DNA from: Strongylocentrotus purpuratus
Lineage: Eukaryota; Echinodermata; Echinoidea; Camarodonta; Strongylocentrotidae
Assembly: GCF_000002235.5 (NCBI RefSeq)
Contig: NW_022145609.1
Coordinates: forward strand, 32,775,301-32,839,300
Direction: 5' to 3'
Length of the DNA stretch: 64,000 nt
Shown here one piece after another: positions 25,001-32,275 of this stretch. The position numbers were made by a program, and so were the translations under genes. Numbering within the stretch: the stretch's first letter is position 1; every line of letters starts with the position of its first letter. Under the pieces are notes generated by a model. It was not told the DNA's origin. It was given only the letters and a program-made list of their open reading frames with translations, and ran no database searches.

Positions 25001-28000
25001 GGACCGGGTCCCTGTATCTTCAATCAGACCAGAACACTACCAAGTGGTAAGATCCATTATGAATATCGTTATCACTGATTGGATGTTATTTTCTTTTTAT
25101 TTTGGGTTTATTTCCACCGATGAAATTTGATTCCTTGCCTTAGTCATATTATTATAATACAGACAAGTTCCGAGATATTTTATGTACAGCTGATCCTATA
25201 AATCTCCTAAGATCTTTTAATCATGGAGAACTTTGCGCATGTTAGAAGAATCATTGTCAAAGTGATGGTGGTGCTCAATGAATACCTATTGTTTGCCCTC
25301 TTACAAAGGATACTTCCACCTGTGTATCATAGAACATGCCGTCGATGCATAAATGAATAATTCAAACAAAATTATGAACAAGTACCCAGCATTGTCTCAA
25401 TGGGTTTTACAGTATTGTGCAAATTACATTTATTTGCCCGAGCGCAGAAAGGATCTCCGAAATGGCTTATTTGGTCGAACCCTCTCATCAAATATAAGCC
25501 GCAATGAATTGGGTCAATCAAAATAATTTTCGAGCCATACTTGCGTTCTCTAAACCAATGGAGGCCACAAAATGCTTTTGAACACTGATAAATAGATATA
25601 ATCTTGAATTTAGTGATCCGAAGAATGTGTTGATATGTAGAGGTTTAGTTGTTCAGTGGGTAAGCCTCCGGACTAATTAACCATAAGGTATGGGGTTCGA
25701 AACCCTGTTGTAATACTAATGTCCTTTGTCATGACATTAATCTGCATTTGCCACTGTGACACTCAACTGAGGTGAATGAGTACCCGGCAGGAATCAACTG
25801 CTGAAAATGCTTTAGCCACTTAATGGAAGCTGAAAATGAAGGGACATGAGTGGCAATGCTCGGAACATAAGCGCTTGACGAGACCCCACTATTTAGGATT
25901 ATTATTATTATTTTCATTCAATTATTACTATTAGTATTAGCATTATTACTACAATTATTATCTTTAATACAGAGCCCACTGGCCTTCTCAATCTCGATAG
26001 TGATGTGGATTCAACGAACCAGACATATACCATCATCGCCTGGGAGAAACCGGAATTAATCAACGGTTTATTTTTTAGATATGATATCCAGAAAGATAAT
26101 GATAACATCATCATGATAGTGGAGGAGGAAGAAAGAATATATTCGTTCTCGGATTTAGAGCCGAACAAAGAGTATACCATACAGGTAAGTTGGTTCACCA
26201 GCTGAATGTGCCGTCTCTGCTCGGACCCGATTACAGTGACAGTTTATAAGGATATTTCTTTTAAATCTTGAAGAAAAAAAATTGAATCTCACACGGTTTT
26301 ATCAAAGTTTTTGTCCCACAAATAAAACACCCTTGTGATGTAAATTGTAATACTTGGACATGCTATGAGCCAGTTGGACAGTAACGTGAAATACCACATG
26401 CAACCCGTTTCAGATATTAATATCATCGTTTTGTTATAATATTTGCCTTGTTAGGTACGTGCTGTTAGCAACGGAGGGAACGGTGCTTGGGATTCGGTCG
26501 ATGTCACAACACTCCCAATACCAGGTGAGTTCAAGAGTATTTCAGTCGGAACCGTCGACCCTTCACCCCCTTCCCCCTCCACCTCAAAACAAAGAGAAAT
26601 CAAAATATTATTACTGGGAATATCATCATCATCATCATCATCTTACTCGTTCTTGTTCTTTAGTAAACAACTAACTTTAGAAAAGACGGAGACATTTGAC
26701 CTTGAAAACTACATGGTCTGAAACAATGTCCGAGGGACGATCCGTGCAGTCTGCTATCCGCACAGTCTGTCCTCTCATTGTTGTACGCGTATATTTAGAT
26801 AAAGCGGCCGCAACCGGCACCAGTGGAATTTGAATAAGCAGCCGCGTCAACACTTGTGAACCTTTTCGGAAGCGCCTTTAACGTTTATGGCATCTCTAAT
26901 GGAGCTGTTCATTCGATATAAAAAGTGTCCATTGTGTCCCATTACCGTGGGTTACTGAGAAATCCTCTGGGTGGGATGTTGACATGTCGTTCGAAATTAC
27001 ATTTGCCGAAAAAAACGCCGGTCACTCTCTGAAAACGTTTTTTAGAATGTGCATATTGAAAACATTTGCCGAAAAAAACGCCGGTCACTCTCTGAAAACG
27101 TTTTTTTAGAATGTGCATATTGAAAACATTTGCCGAAAAAAACGCCGGTCACTCTCTGAAAACGTTTTTTAGAATGTGCATATTGAAAACATTTGCCGAA
27201 AAAAACGCCGGTCACTCTCTGAAAACGTTTTTTAGAATGTGCATATTGAAAACAAACGCATGTTCATAATCACTGTTCGAAAAATCATTTTCAAAACAAA
27301 ACTTCACTACTGGAATGCTCTGAACGACTCCCGCTTCAAATACTTTGAAGTAAAATGATTGGCTAGACAGCTTAAAAGTAAAGGCAGCCATGAAATGAAT
27401 CCAAATGTCTGAGTCAGCAAGTTTGTATATATATGAATTGTTATGCCTTTTTAGCTCACAACAAAAGATATAGGCCTATTTGGATCATGAGACATGTATT
27501 TATATAATGCAAACGCCTATATTACTATGAAATTGAAATATTAATTAATTTAAATTTCTCATCCTAAAGAACCCAAGGCGTCAGAAGTACCGGTTACCAC
27601 GGCAAAGAATGATACATCAATCTCCATCGAGTGGCCTCTCGTGGATGATACAGATCTAGGAATGTACAGGATAACACACTATACAGTCAGTTATTCAAGT
27701 GGCACAGCGGATGGAGATACTATTGACGTCACTTATATAACATCACCTATGGTATGCACTATAGCGCCGTTAGAACCGGGAACGGAGTACTACATCAAGG
27801 TGAGCGAGTAATCTATCTTTTTATATTCGTTCAGGCTATCATCCCTAATCCTATTACTTGTAAAATGTTAATACGTGAAATGGAAAGGATATTGCTCTCT
27901 AGATATGATAAGATTATATATGATGTATTACCCAAAGGAACTCTTGCTTTGCCGGGATCATATAAATGTGACAAACGGACTAAGTATTTAAAATCACGCA

Positions 28001-28360
28001 TGTTAACGAAGGTCAATTCATAGAGCTTGAATCAAGCATTGTAAATATATCAAGAAACTAAAACAAAACAAAAACATTTCTGGAGAATAACGCAAAATTG
28101 GATTGAGATCCTTACGAATTGTAGCGTTAAAATATGAAACATTAAGTAATGATAAACCCATAAAAGGGCTAAAAGGAAATAAAGTTATATTTCTCAATAA
28201 TGTGAGGGTGCACATGCCCCCGGCAACAGGGAAGAATTTCGCTTTTGTGCACCCTGACCCACATGCTATTCCTTCTTTATCTTACTTTGTATTTTTCCTA
28301 TTTCACTCTGTATACACCTATATACACTGTACATGCTGAATGTGTTTTTATGGTCGAATA

Positions 28361-28396
<36 letters not shown>

Positions 28397-31300
28397 CTCA
28401 ACTCTTGAAAATTAAACAAAATTATAGCTTTTTGTATTCTAATTACTTTTATATTTTGTATCCTTATAAACAAGAATAATGGGCTTTCAAAAAATCTTGA
28501 AACGAGCCATGAGACTAAGCATAATATTATGCATTAAACATTTACGTTTTTTCATTTATAAACTCATATGTTATTGATAATACAGGTTCGCGCTGTCAAT
28601 GAAGGAGGACCTGGAGGGTGGTCTGAAAGTTTGACTGAATCTACCTACCAAACATGTACTACTGGTCCTGACCGTAAGTTTCCAGTTCAGTATTGTATAC
28701 TTTACTTTAAACAAACAAATTCTTGAATTTTTGTTCACCTTCTCCTACTCTAAATTATCTTAATAAAAAAATAAATGAATAAATAAGATATTTCATAAGA
28801 TACAGCAAACGCATCGTCGTAATGGTTATAAGAATGTTTCATTGGTAGTTACGGGGGGATTGTCCTTGAAGTAATCGTCCTAGAACCGTTTAATAACAAT
28901 GTGGCTTGTGCATGACTGTTGATCCCAACGAAGATATTGTTTTGCGTGACGTCATCTAGGCGCCATTTTGTACATTTCTATTATTGACCATTTTTCCGTA
29001 ATACATTGTCATTTCTGAGTGGTATTCAATATGTATAAACTTGAAGTCATGGGTAAACATTTGATTACACCAAATGTCCGTGCACGCGTCATGACGGACG
29101 CGTACGCGTGCGTAAAAGTTTCAAATTGGTCAAAATGCTTATTGGACCAATTCACTACACGTTTCAGACCTTTTTGAACATTTAAACAATTTTGCGCCTG
29201 TGGGCACATGCGCGGGCGGTTTTGCATGCGCTTTCGGTACTGAATGTACTAATTAAATTGTTTTACTTGTATAGAGTGGTAAAGTGTGACGTCATCAAAA
29301 ATTTATTTTTGGAATTTCTCAATTTTTTCTTTATTTTCCGAAAGAGCATCAAAATTAATGTCCAAATGTCGAAAAACAATTGAATATATTAAGTATTGGC
29401 TGAGATATGAACATTTGAATAAATATATGTCCTATAGGAACACATTGTTATATGCTCTGGCACCTAACCATCAGGAGCCAGAGCATATAACACTAAGTTC
29501 CCATAGGCAATCTTTTTATTCAGATGGTCATATCTCAGCCAATAATTAACATATTCAATTGGTTTTCGACATTTGCACATTGTTTTTATGCTCTTTCAGA
29601 AAATGAAGAAAAAATTGAGAATTCTAAAAATAGATTTTTATGAAGTCACAGCTTCGGTGCTCTTTTGTGTTGCTGATACTATTCTTAGCAATTTGAAATC
29701 ATTTTAAGCCATTATTGACCTCAATTTAGCTCAAAAAATGTCTTTATACCTCAAAATTGATATGCAAAATTTGCCTAAAGTTGTAAAAAAAAGTACCTGT
29801 TCTGAATCACGTTTGCTGTTAAAATGCTTTGACTTCAACATAGTATCACTTAAATGAAAATATTGAATTCGCGATATATTTCCGCCATGGACAGTAATTT
29901 ATGAATGATGTCATGTAGTATGTGTGAATACTCATTTCATACATATAGCATATGGCCACTTGCAACGACTTACTCTGGCAAAGTGTAAAAATAACACCTA
30001 ATTTGTTTATGAATGTGAACATGACCTTGGATGTACGAGAAAGACCGTAGGTCCCCGCACAGATAAGCTACATAATATAACAGTCTATGTTCAAGCACGC
30101 AGTTCATGTATCTCATGGGTCAATTTAATTATACTGTATATCTCTATCTATAAGGCTACGATGATCATTTAGCTTAGTAAAGTTAATTATTTAAGAAAAA
30201 TGTTTTGTAGAATTCGTAGGATAATCGATATTTAGACCAGCCAAGCAGTTTACAAGTTTTAGCCAGATGTTCTTATCTCGTAGATATGGCAGAAACACGT
30301 TTCTCTTTAGGTTATGCAGTGGATCAAGATCACAGAGAGCATTTTTTTTTCATCAGGGAAATAAGTTATGTTATGTTATGAATATTCATGCAGTAAAAGA
30401 AAAACTAACATCTAATTCCAGATGATTCAAACAATTATTTCATGTATTTAATTTCCATTGTGAGTTTGTGGAATGTTTTTGAAAGACTAAATCACCCATT
30501 GATTTTTTTTTTTACATGTGTTATGTCTCAATCAAAGCGACTGATCACCTAATTTGTCCCCGTGAAGAATTCACCGTCTAATATTATTCTTTAAATTACG
30601 AATATTTTTTGAAGCATTGGTTTTAAAAAAGCAAGTAAATCAAATGCTTGTTTTGTTGTTTCCTCTTTCATTTGCAGATTGTCTTGTTCCGGGAGTGCAA
30701 ATAGGTCTGATTGTAGTTGTTGTAGTCTTGTTGCTGTATGCCGTTGCTGTTACTTTCTTGCTTATTCAGCTCAGGTAATCTAAGGTTAATGCAATTTAAT
30801 TTAGCCCTGTATTTCACCTTTTACGAGTTATAAATAGACGAAATGAACAACTGCAGAAAGGTACTACCATTAACCATTAAAGAGCTGTCTCCTAATATGC
30901 ACGATACAACTAATGAGTTGTTTTAAGGGTTATAGCACTATGATTTTTTAAATCGATAATTAAAGCTCTGAGAAGATATAAACATTTATCTATCAAGAGT
31001 AAACCATATTGTCAGAATCATTTCATTAAAAGAAGAGAGAAAAACAATTATTCCAACTTAAAGGGTGACAGTGTAAAAGAAATATGTCCATTTGGAAACA
31101 AGTCTCTTTAAACTTGAGTCTTCTCGATCTGGAAGGGTTCCCTTCTATTAAAGAATCGTCCTTTCCCATTTTGAGAAATTATAACTATTTGAGTCTAATA
31201 ATATGATACCCTAATGATTGGAATTCGTTGTATTTATTAGAAATATCATGAAGATTTCTCCTGATTTATGATCATACTAACACTAAATCATACTAAACAA

Positions 31301-31985
31301 AGCAAATATAAAAAAATAACTATATAAGATTTAATACATAAAATTGTTGTAAAGGCCTATAATGATAACATATTTTTACGTTTGATAAATATGATATGGT
31401 ATTATTTTTAATATCTTTTCAGTTGTTCAATAAAAATCATTCATATTAATAATACTGAAAATAATATTGGGGATATAAAATACATCGACAATGTCTCCAA
31501 GCGCTTTACAGATGTAGTATTTCCCGGTATTAGGATTCAGGTTTGCCTGCACACAATGTATCCACTTTCTCCACTCCCTGGGGATCATTTCAGGCAGGCG
31601 CTTTTTAAAAAACGGTCACAATGTTGAGCACTGAAAGCTACAATGACTTTTGCATCCTATCAGGTACCCATTTAACACATGGTTGGAGAGTGGTGAATGT
31701 GGATTAAAATGGATTTATTCATGTGATTTTTTTGTATGTAACAGACGTAAATTACAAGCCATGACTGAAGAGACCAGACCAGATCCTTACATGGACCTAA
31801 AACCCAGATCCGAGGCAGACACCACATACCAGGAAATTGCTATCACCTCAACGGCTTCGTACCCCAAAACAGGAGAACAAAGTCTACAATCATCAAACCT
31901 GGATTATGAAAACCAGAACGTTGCGCAGTTAACAAACAAAATAAAAGAGGTTGCTGATTATGAAACTGTACTTACCCCAAATTAA
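6758..31985 (+). CDS. Receptor gene A: kinase-less Tie-like type I receptor (partial, 5' exon missing)
   Basis: Twenty exons found by eye join into one uninterrupted frame of 1,364 codons plus a stop. Domain order is Ig1, Ig2, EGF1-3, Ig3, Ig4, EGF4-7, five FN3 domains, a transmembrane helix and a tail of about 80 residues. Nearly every domain is its own exon between phase-1 introns; FN3-4 and FN3-5 are each split by a phase-0 intron. Vertebrate Tie receptors have Ig-Ig-EGFx3-Ig-FN3x3-TM-kinase, so this is Tie-like with extra domains. The tail stops without a kinase and carries five tyrosines. The EGF domains have eight cysteines, as in Tie and MEGF-type proteins. The signal-peptide exon is not seen and should lie left of the window. 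Likely role: cell-surface receptor signalling by tyrosine phosphorylation of its tail; ligand unknown. The Tie relationship is inferred from architecture and motif feel, not from a search. Confidence 0.85.
7726..8249. mobile_element. TTAA-flanked MITE (piggyBac-like), private to gene A
   Basis: 524-bp element with perfect 14-bp terminal inverted repeats AGGTACTATGTCCC, flanked on both sides by TTAA (7722-7725 and 8250-8253). The matching intron of gene B has a single TTAA and no element at about 46035, giving a clean empty site. TTAA target duplication is the hallmark of the piggyBac superfamily. No transposase is visible, so it is non-autonomous. It was inserted after the A/B duplication. 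Confidence 0.88.
8377..8643 (+). CDS. Gene A exon: Ig-like domain 2 (no cysteines)
   Basis: 267 bp, phase 1 to phase 1, preceded by a strong polypyrimidine tract. Starts [12 protein letters not shown] and ends KLIVRG. It has the Ig-like tryptophan (SLVW) and a [10 protein letters not shown] motif where a DxGxYxC would be expected, but no cysteine at all. Exon length and the LIVR ending match Ig4 (14156-14422), pointing to descent from one module. Confidence 0.83.
8644..9629 (+). other. Intron, Ig2 to EGF1 of gene A
   Basis: AT-rich intron with no gene, RNA or clear mobile element seen. Contains a short TA run near 8901. The related intron of gene B (46431-46936) is about half as long, so either A has gained or B has lost sequence here. 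Confidence 0.5.
9630..9761 (+). CDS. Gene A exon: EGF-like domain 1
   Basis: 132 bp, phase 1 to phase 1, donor GTAAGT. Eight cysteines in the pattern CLDN..VC..TC..TC..GVC..GRCVC..HC, the eight-cysteine EGF type seen in Tie and MEGF proteins. Same length as its counterpart EGF4. Confidence 0.88.
9862..10160. repeat. Trinucleotide-rich microsatellite tract
   Basis: Imperfect ATA/ATG repeats (9862-9965) followed by a long AAG/AGA tract (9972-10085) and CTA/CTG repeats to 10160. The tract ends just before the EGF2 acceptor. Long reading frames across it are an effect of the repeats. Gene B has a shorter, different version (47950-48180). Confidence 0.9.
10171..10323 (+). CDS. Gene A exon: EGF-like domain 2
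   Basis: 153 bp, phase 1 to phase 1. Starts [15 protein letters not shown] and ends GLQCDQG, with a longer central loop ([15 protein letters not shown]) than the other EGF domains. The acceptor lies right after TATACAG. Confidence 0.87.
10556..10735 (+). mobile_element. SINE copy (body and 3' end)
   Basis: Carries the body signature GATCTACATTTTCCACACTC followed by GGTGATATAAATGGGTACCT, and ends with GAGCGCTATACAAGAACCC and an ATT repeat tail. It matches the body of the SINE at 25636-25918. The tRNA-like head is missing or degraded. No copy is seen in the matching gene B intron. Confidence 0.6.
10739..10905. repeat. ATT/TAA microsatellite
   Basis: Imperfect runs of ATT, then TAA/TGA trinucleotides, following the 3' end of the SINE at 10556-10735. 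Such runs are typical SINE tails that have expanded. Confidence 0.85.
10925..11175 (-). mobile_element. SINE copy, minus strand, degraded
   Basis: Reads as the reverse complement of the same SINE family: GGTGCTCAAGGCTTTCCAA, then CCCATGTACCCATTAAC, then GATTGGCAAATGTAGATTAA, and a tRNA-like part (CAGCTTGAACCTATGTCC to TTAAACCACTCG). A weaker remnant is present at 49355-49440 in gene B, so the insertion predates the duplication. Confidence 0.5.
11321..11452 (+). CDS. Gene A exon: EGF-like domain 3
   Basis: 132 bp, phase 1 to phase 1, acceptor CTTAAAG. Eight cysteines: [37 protein letters not shown]. The last EGF of the first Ig-Ig-EGF block. Confidence 0.87.
12053..12348. mobile_element. hAT-like MITE in the EGF3-Ig3 intron of gene A
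   Basis: 296-bp element with inverted ends around GCGTACGC (CAGACGCGTACGCAG left, CTGCGTACGCCAATG right) flanked by the 8-bp direct repeat GGTAAAAC (12045-12052 and 12349-12356). An 8-bp target duplication and CAG-type ends fit hAT. The interior is poly-G/poly-C and purine-rich. The same element with the same target duplication is at 50336-50601 in gene B, so it was present before the gene duplicated. Confidence 0.85.
12563..12958 (+). CDS. Gene A exon: Ig-like domain 3 (no cysteines)
   Basis: 396 bp, phase 1 to phase 1, acceptor ACTGCAG after a long poly-T; the donor could be GTATGG (chosen) or the GT three bases earlier. Starts [10 protein letters not shown], matching ILDVT at the start of Ig1, so it is the second-block counterpart. 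It has no cysteine; [11 protein letters not shown] stands where an Ig F strand would have YxC. One glycosylation site (NKTS). Confidence 0.82.
12959..14155 (+). other. Intron, Ig3 to Ig4 of gene A
   Basis: No gene seen. Contains a G-rich patch (13174-13195) and a poly-G/poly-C pair around 13570-13605 that looks like the end of a decayed MITE. The last 400 bp align with gene B (51490-51803). Confidence 0.5.
14156..14422 (+). CDS. Gene A exon: Ig-like domain 4 (single cysteine)
   Basis: 267 bp, phase 1 to phase 1, donor GTAAGT. Starts [16 protein letters not shown]; has the Ig tryptophan (SLRWRLNGG) and the F-strand signature [11 protein letters not shown]. The B-strand cysteine is absent (TLDVSTQQ), so the usual intradomain disulfide cannot form. 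Confidence 0.87.
14530..14840. repeat. Degenerate minisatellite with motif GGAATAACGAACC
   Basis: Loose tandem variants of TTCGGAATAACGAACCTTC and related words (TTCGGAAAAACAAACC, TCTGAATAACGAAAC, TTCAGAATTACAAACC). The same array sits at the same intron position in gene B (52165-52475), so it predates the duplication. Confidence 0.75.
14909..15060. mobile_element. MITE with GGGGCGGATCTAG ends, gene A
   Basis: 152-bp element with inverted ends CAGAGGCGGATCTAG and CTAGATCCGCCCCTG and a poly-C interior. TATGT flanks it on both sides. The gene B intron has the same element in the same place (52552-52711), so the insertion is older than the duplication. Superfamily not settled. Confidence 0.82.
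15557..15688 (+). CDS. Gene A exon: EGF-like domain 4
   Basis: 132 bp, phase 1 to phase 1, donor GTATGT. Eight cysteines ([33 protein letters not shown]). Its [16 protein letters not shown] closely follows [16 protein letters not shown] of EGF1, direct evidence that the two blocks share origin. Confidence 0.88.
16085..16204. mobile_element. One-ended MITE remnant
   Basis: Poly-C, poly-G and GC-rich DNA ending in TGGATCCACCCCTG, the type of terminus used by CAGGGGTGGATCCA MITEs. No matching left end found. Absent from the matching place in gene B. Confidence 0.45.
16327..16470 (+). CDS. Gene A exon: EGF-like domain 5
   Basis: 144 bp, phase 1 to phase 1. Starts [15 protein letters not shown] and ends GNRCQTG. 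Cysteine spacing is loose in the middle ([19 protein letters not shown]), like EGF2, its counterpart in the first block. Confidence 0.85.
17114..17239 (+). CDS. Gene A exon: EGF-like domain 6
   Basis: 126 bp, phase 1 to phase 1. Starts [17 protein letters not shown] and ends EGTYCQG. Too short on its own to have been noticed as a long open frame; identified from conservation with gene B (55082-55204) and matching splice sites. Confidence 0.85.
17410..17972. mobile_element. GC-rich TIR element with ATGGTCACAAC ends, private to gene A
   Basis: 563-bp GC-rich block with 11-bp perfect terminal inverted repeats ATGGTCACAAC, followed inward by further inverted similarity (AGTAGCCTG...CAGGCTACT). 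The gene B intron (55340-55360) lacks it, so it inserted after duplication. Open frames inside are not conserved and look non-coding. Target duplication not resolved. Confidence 0.78.
18270..18428 (+). CDS. Gene A exon: EGF-like domain 7
   Basis: 159 bp, phase 1 to phase 1. Starts [17 protein letters not shown] and ends GSDCQQG. It has no counterpart in the first block, so it was added after or lost from the other. Followed by the FN3 region. Confidence 0.87.
18429..19550 (+). other. Intron, EGF7 to FN3-1 of gene A, left part
   Basis: AT-rich, no gene seen. Scattered stretches align with gene B 56256-58000, for example GCAATGCAGTTCCAT at 19246 and at 56758, where gene B has an extra insertion of about 1 kb. 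Confidence 0.5.
19551..20810. mobile_element. 1.26-kb near-perfect palindromic GC-rich element, private to gene A
   Basis: Two arms of about 625 bp, near-identical as inverted repeats, meet at about 20184. Both ends read AAAGGCCCGGTCACACAGCC on their own strand, and the same word GGCCCGGTCACACAGCC also occurs at the centre (20178-20194). The right half is thus a complete short element with inverted ends, and the left half is an inverted copy of it. CG-rich words (CCGCG, CGCGG) are repeated throughout. Not present in gene B. High arm identity implies a recent event or ongoing arm conversion. Confidence 0.85.
21285..21715 (-). mobile_element. 5'-truncated LINE remnant, minus strand
   Basis: On the minus strand, 21715 to about 21590 encodes a peptide with [15 protein letters not shown], the C-terminal signature (WNSLP.EI) that follows the reverse transcriptase in Jockey/CR1-type LINEs, and then a stop. 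The rest to 21285 looks like a 3' UTR. No other RT motif remains. Not seen in gene B. Confidence 0.65.
21797..22123 (+). CDS. Gene A exon: FN3 domain 1
   Basis: 327 bp, phase 1 to phase 1, acceptor AAACAG, donor GTAGGT. Contains the FN3 tryptophan (SVLLIWNTW), a Y-x-L-D-Y strand and the [13 protein letters not shown] strand, ending VKPYCQ. Strongly conserved in gene B. Confidence 0.87.
22521..23175. mobile_element. GC-rich TIR element with GATTACATTTGSC ends, shared with gene B
   Basis: 655-bp GC-rich block with imperfect inverted ends (ATGCCTGGATTACATTTGCC left; reverse of the right end ATGCTATGATTACATTTGG). The interior is full of CGTACG and CGTGC words. Gene B carries the same element at 60274-60717 in the same flanking sequence but without its right end. 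Confidence 0.78.
23833..24135 (+). CDS. Gene A exon: FN3 domain 2
   Basis: 303 bp, phase 1 to phase 1, donor [17 protein letters not shown] start, HLEITWSEP (tryptophan of strand B), [14 protein letters not shown] (tyrosine-corner strand), N-glycosylation at YNSTES. Its first two thirds are almost identical at the DNA level to gene B, the last third is much less so. Confidence 0.88.
24550..24640 (+). mobile_element. SINE body remnant
   Basis: CTACATTTGCCACTCTTCAC, GGTGAAGTAAATGGACGCAA and the following bases match the body of the SINE family at 25636. A similar remnant at 61996-62050 lies in the same intron of gene B, so it predates the duplication. Confidence 0.45.
24762..25046 (+). CDS. 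Gene A exon: FN3 domain 3
   Basis: 285 bp, phase 1 to phase 1, donor [29 protein letters not shown] has the W..P..G.l..Y FN3 core; [19 protein letters not shown] is the tyrosine-corner strand. Two cysteines; a glycosylation site at NQTR. Confidence 0.88.
25636..25918 (+). mobile_element. tRNA-derived SINE, most complete copy
   Basis: Begins with a tRNA-like head containing an A-box-like TTAGTTGTTCAGTGGG and a canonical B box GGTTCGAAACC (25694-25704). The body has ATCTGCATTTGCCACTGTG and GGTGAATGAGTACCCGGCAG, and the 3' end CATAAGCGCTTGACGAGACC leads into an ATT tail. RNA polymerase III promoter boxes plus a simple 3' tail define a tRNA SINE. It is the reference copy for the other SINE pieces listed here. 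Confidence 0.82.
25973..26184 (+). CDS. Gene A exon: FN3 domain 4, first half
   Basis: 212 bp, phase 1 to phase 0, acceptor ATACAG, donor [15 protein letters not shown] start, [19 protein letters not shown] is a textbook FN3 strand B-C region. More like ordinary FN3 domains than FN3-1 to -3. No counterpart in gene B. Confidence 0.85.
26455..26524 (+). CDS. Gene A exon: FN3 domain 4, second half
   Basis: 70 bp, phase 0 to phase 1. [19 protein letters not shown] is the FN3 F-G region (V-x-A-x-N-x-x-G). The acceptor is TTAG before GTACGT. Found from domain logic; far too short to show as a long frame. Confidence 0.82.
26999..27252. repeat. 62-bp minisatellite, four copies
   Basis: Four near-identical head-to-tail copies of a 61-62 bp unit starting ACATTTGCCGAAAAAAACGC. 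Copies differ by a single T in a homopolymer. Lies in the intron between the two late FN3 domains, a region absent from gene B. Confidence 0.93.
27570..27799 (+). CDS. Gene A exon: FN3 domain 5, first half
   Basis: 230 bp, phase 1 to phase 0, donor [29 protein letters not shown], then [14 protein letters not shown] and [10 protein letters not shown], all standard FN3 features. A glycosylation site at NDTS. Intron placement matches FN3-4, so these two FN3 domains arose from each other. Confidence 0.86.
28090..28396 (+). mobile_element. Possible LINE 3' tail with TAA repeat
   Basis: Ends in ATGGTCGAATAAATAATAATAA and further TAA units (28358-28396), a 3' end style used by some LINEs. No reverse transcriptase remains. 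Weak call; it could also be ordinary intron with a microsatellite. Confidence 0.3.
28586..28673 (+). CDS. Gene A exon: FN3 domain 5, second half
   Basis: 88 bp, phase 0 to phase 1, donor [21 protein letters not shown] is the FN3 F-G hairpin with the WS motif; then a short juxtamembrane linker to CTTGPD. Confidence 0.84.
29287..29651. mobile_element. Foldback (palindromic) element
   Basis: Two arms of about 175 bp in inverted orientation meet near 29469; TGACGTCATCAAAAATTTAT on the left mirrors the sequence ending in ATGAAGTCACA on the right, and GCCAGAGCATATAAC mirrors GTTATATGCTCTGGC at the centre. Arms are somewhat diverged (about 85-90 percent by eye). No coding content. Lies in the FN3-5 to TM intron, which has no counterpart in gene B. 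Confidence 0.8.
29652..30677 (+). other. Intron, FN3-5 to transmembrane exon of gene A
   Basis: No gene or clear element seen in this stretch. The last 100 bp align with the sequence upstream of the transmembrane exon of gene B (63300-63422). Confidence 0.5.
30678..30774 (+). CDS. Gene A exon: transmembrane helix
   Basis: 97 bp, phase 1 to phase 2. Encodes [20 protein letters not shown] then TFLLIQLR: a single hydrophobic helix of about 24 residues followed by a basic stop-transfer residue. Fits a type I receptor. The transmembrane core is almost unchanged in gene B. Confidence 0.92.
31485..31712 (-). mobile_element. SINE body, minus strand
   Basis: Contains AAGCGCTTTACAGATG near its left end and CAGGTACCCATTTAACAC and GAGAGTGGTGAATGTGGATT near the right, the reverse complement of the SINE body at 25636-25918. 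The tRNA head is missing. It ends about 30 bp before the tail exon. Confidence 0.6.
31745..31985 (+). CDS. Gene A terminal exon: cytoplasmic tail with ITAM-like pair
   Basis: 241 bp, phase 2 to stop TAA. Starts [10 protein letters not shown] and ends ETVLTPN. Five tyrosines: YMDL, YQEI, YPKT, YENQ and YETV. YMDL and YQEI are separated by nine residues, within the Yxx[L/I]-x(6-12)-Yxx[L/I] ITAM consensus; YENQ has asparagine at +2, the Grb2 SH2 preference. There is no kinase glycine loop, HRD or DFG. Rich in acidic and polar residues. The start is fixed by the acceptor GTAACAG and by frame closure with the preceding exon. Confidence 0.88.
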
Positions 31986-32269
31986 GACAATTGGAAGTTT
32001 CAAAGAGCACACATTTGCTTGTCAGCATTTTTCCGTCTTTTGATTTTCATTTACAATGAACAACATCAATGGATTAATTCGGTTATTTTGTTTCGAAAGC
32101 AATTATACAAAATGTCACATAATGTGTTGATTAAATAATACTAAACATGGGCTAAAAAAAAGGATAACTTTTACACATATAATTTAGAAAATTAATGAAG
32201 AATATAGCTAGCTATTGTATTGAAAAGATGCATGTCTACTCCTAGTACTGTGAATGTACTGCTTTGATT

Positions 32270-32275
32270 AATAAA
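32270..32275 (+). terminator. Candidate poly(A) signal of gene A
   Basis: AATAAA 285 bp after the stop codon, the first canonical signal downstream of the tail exon. Implies a 3' UTR of about 300 bp. It supports gene A ending here rather than splicing on toward gene B. Confidence 0.55.
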
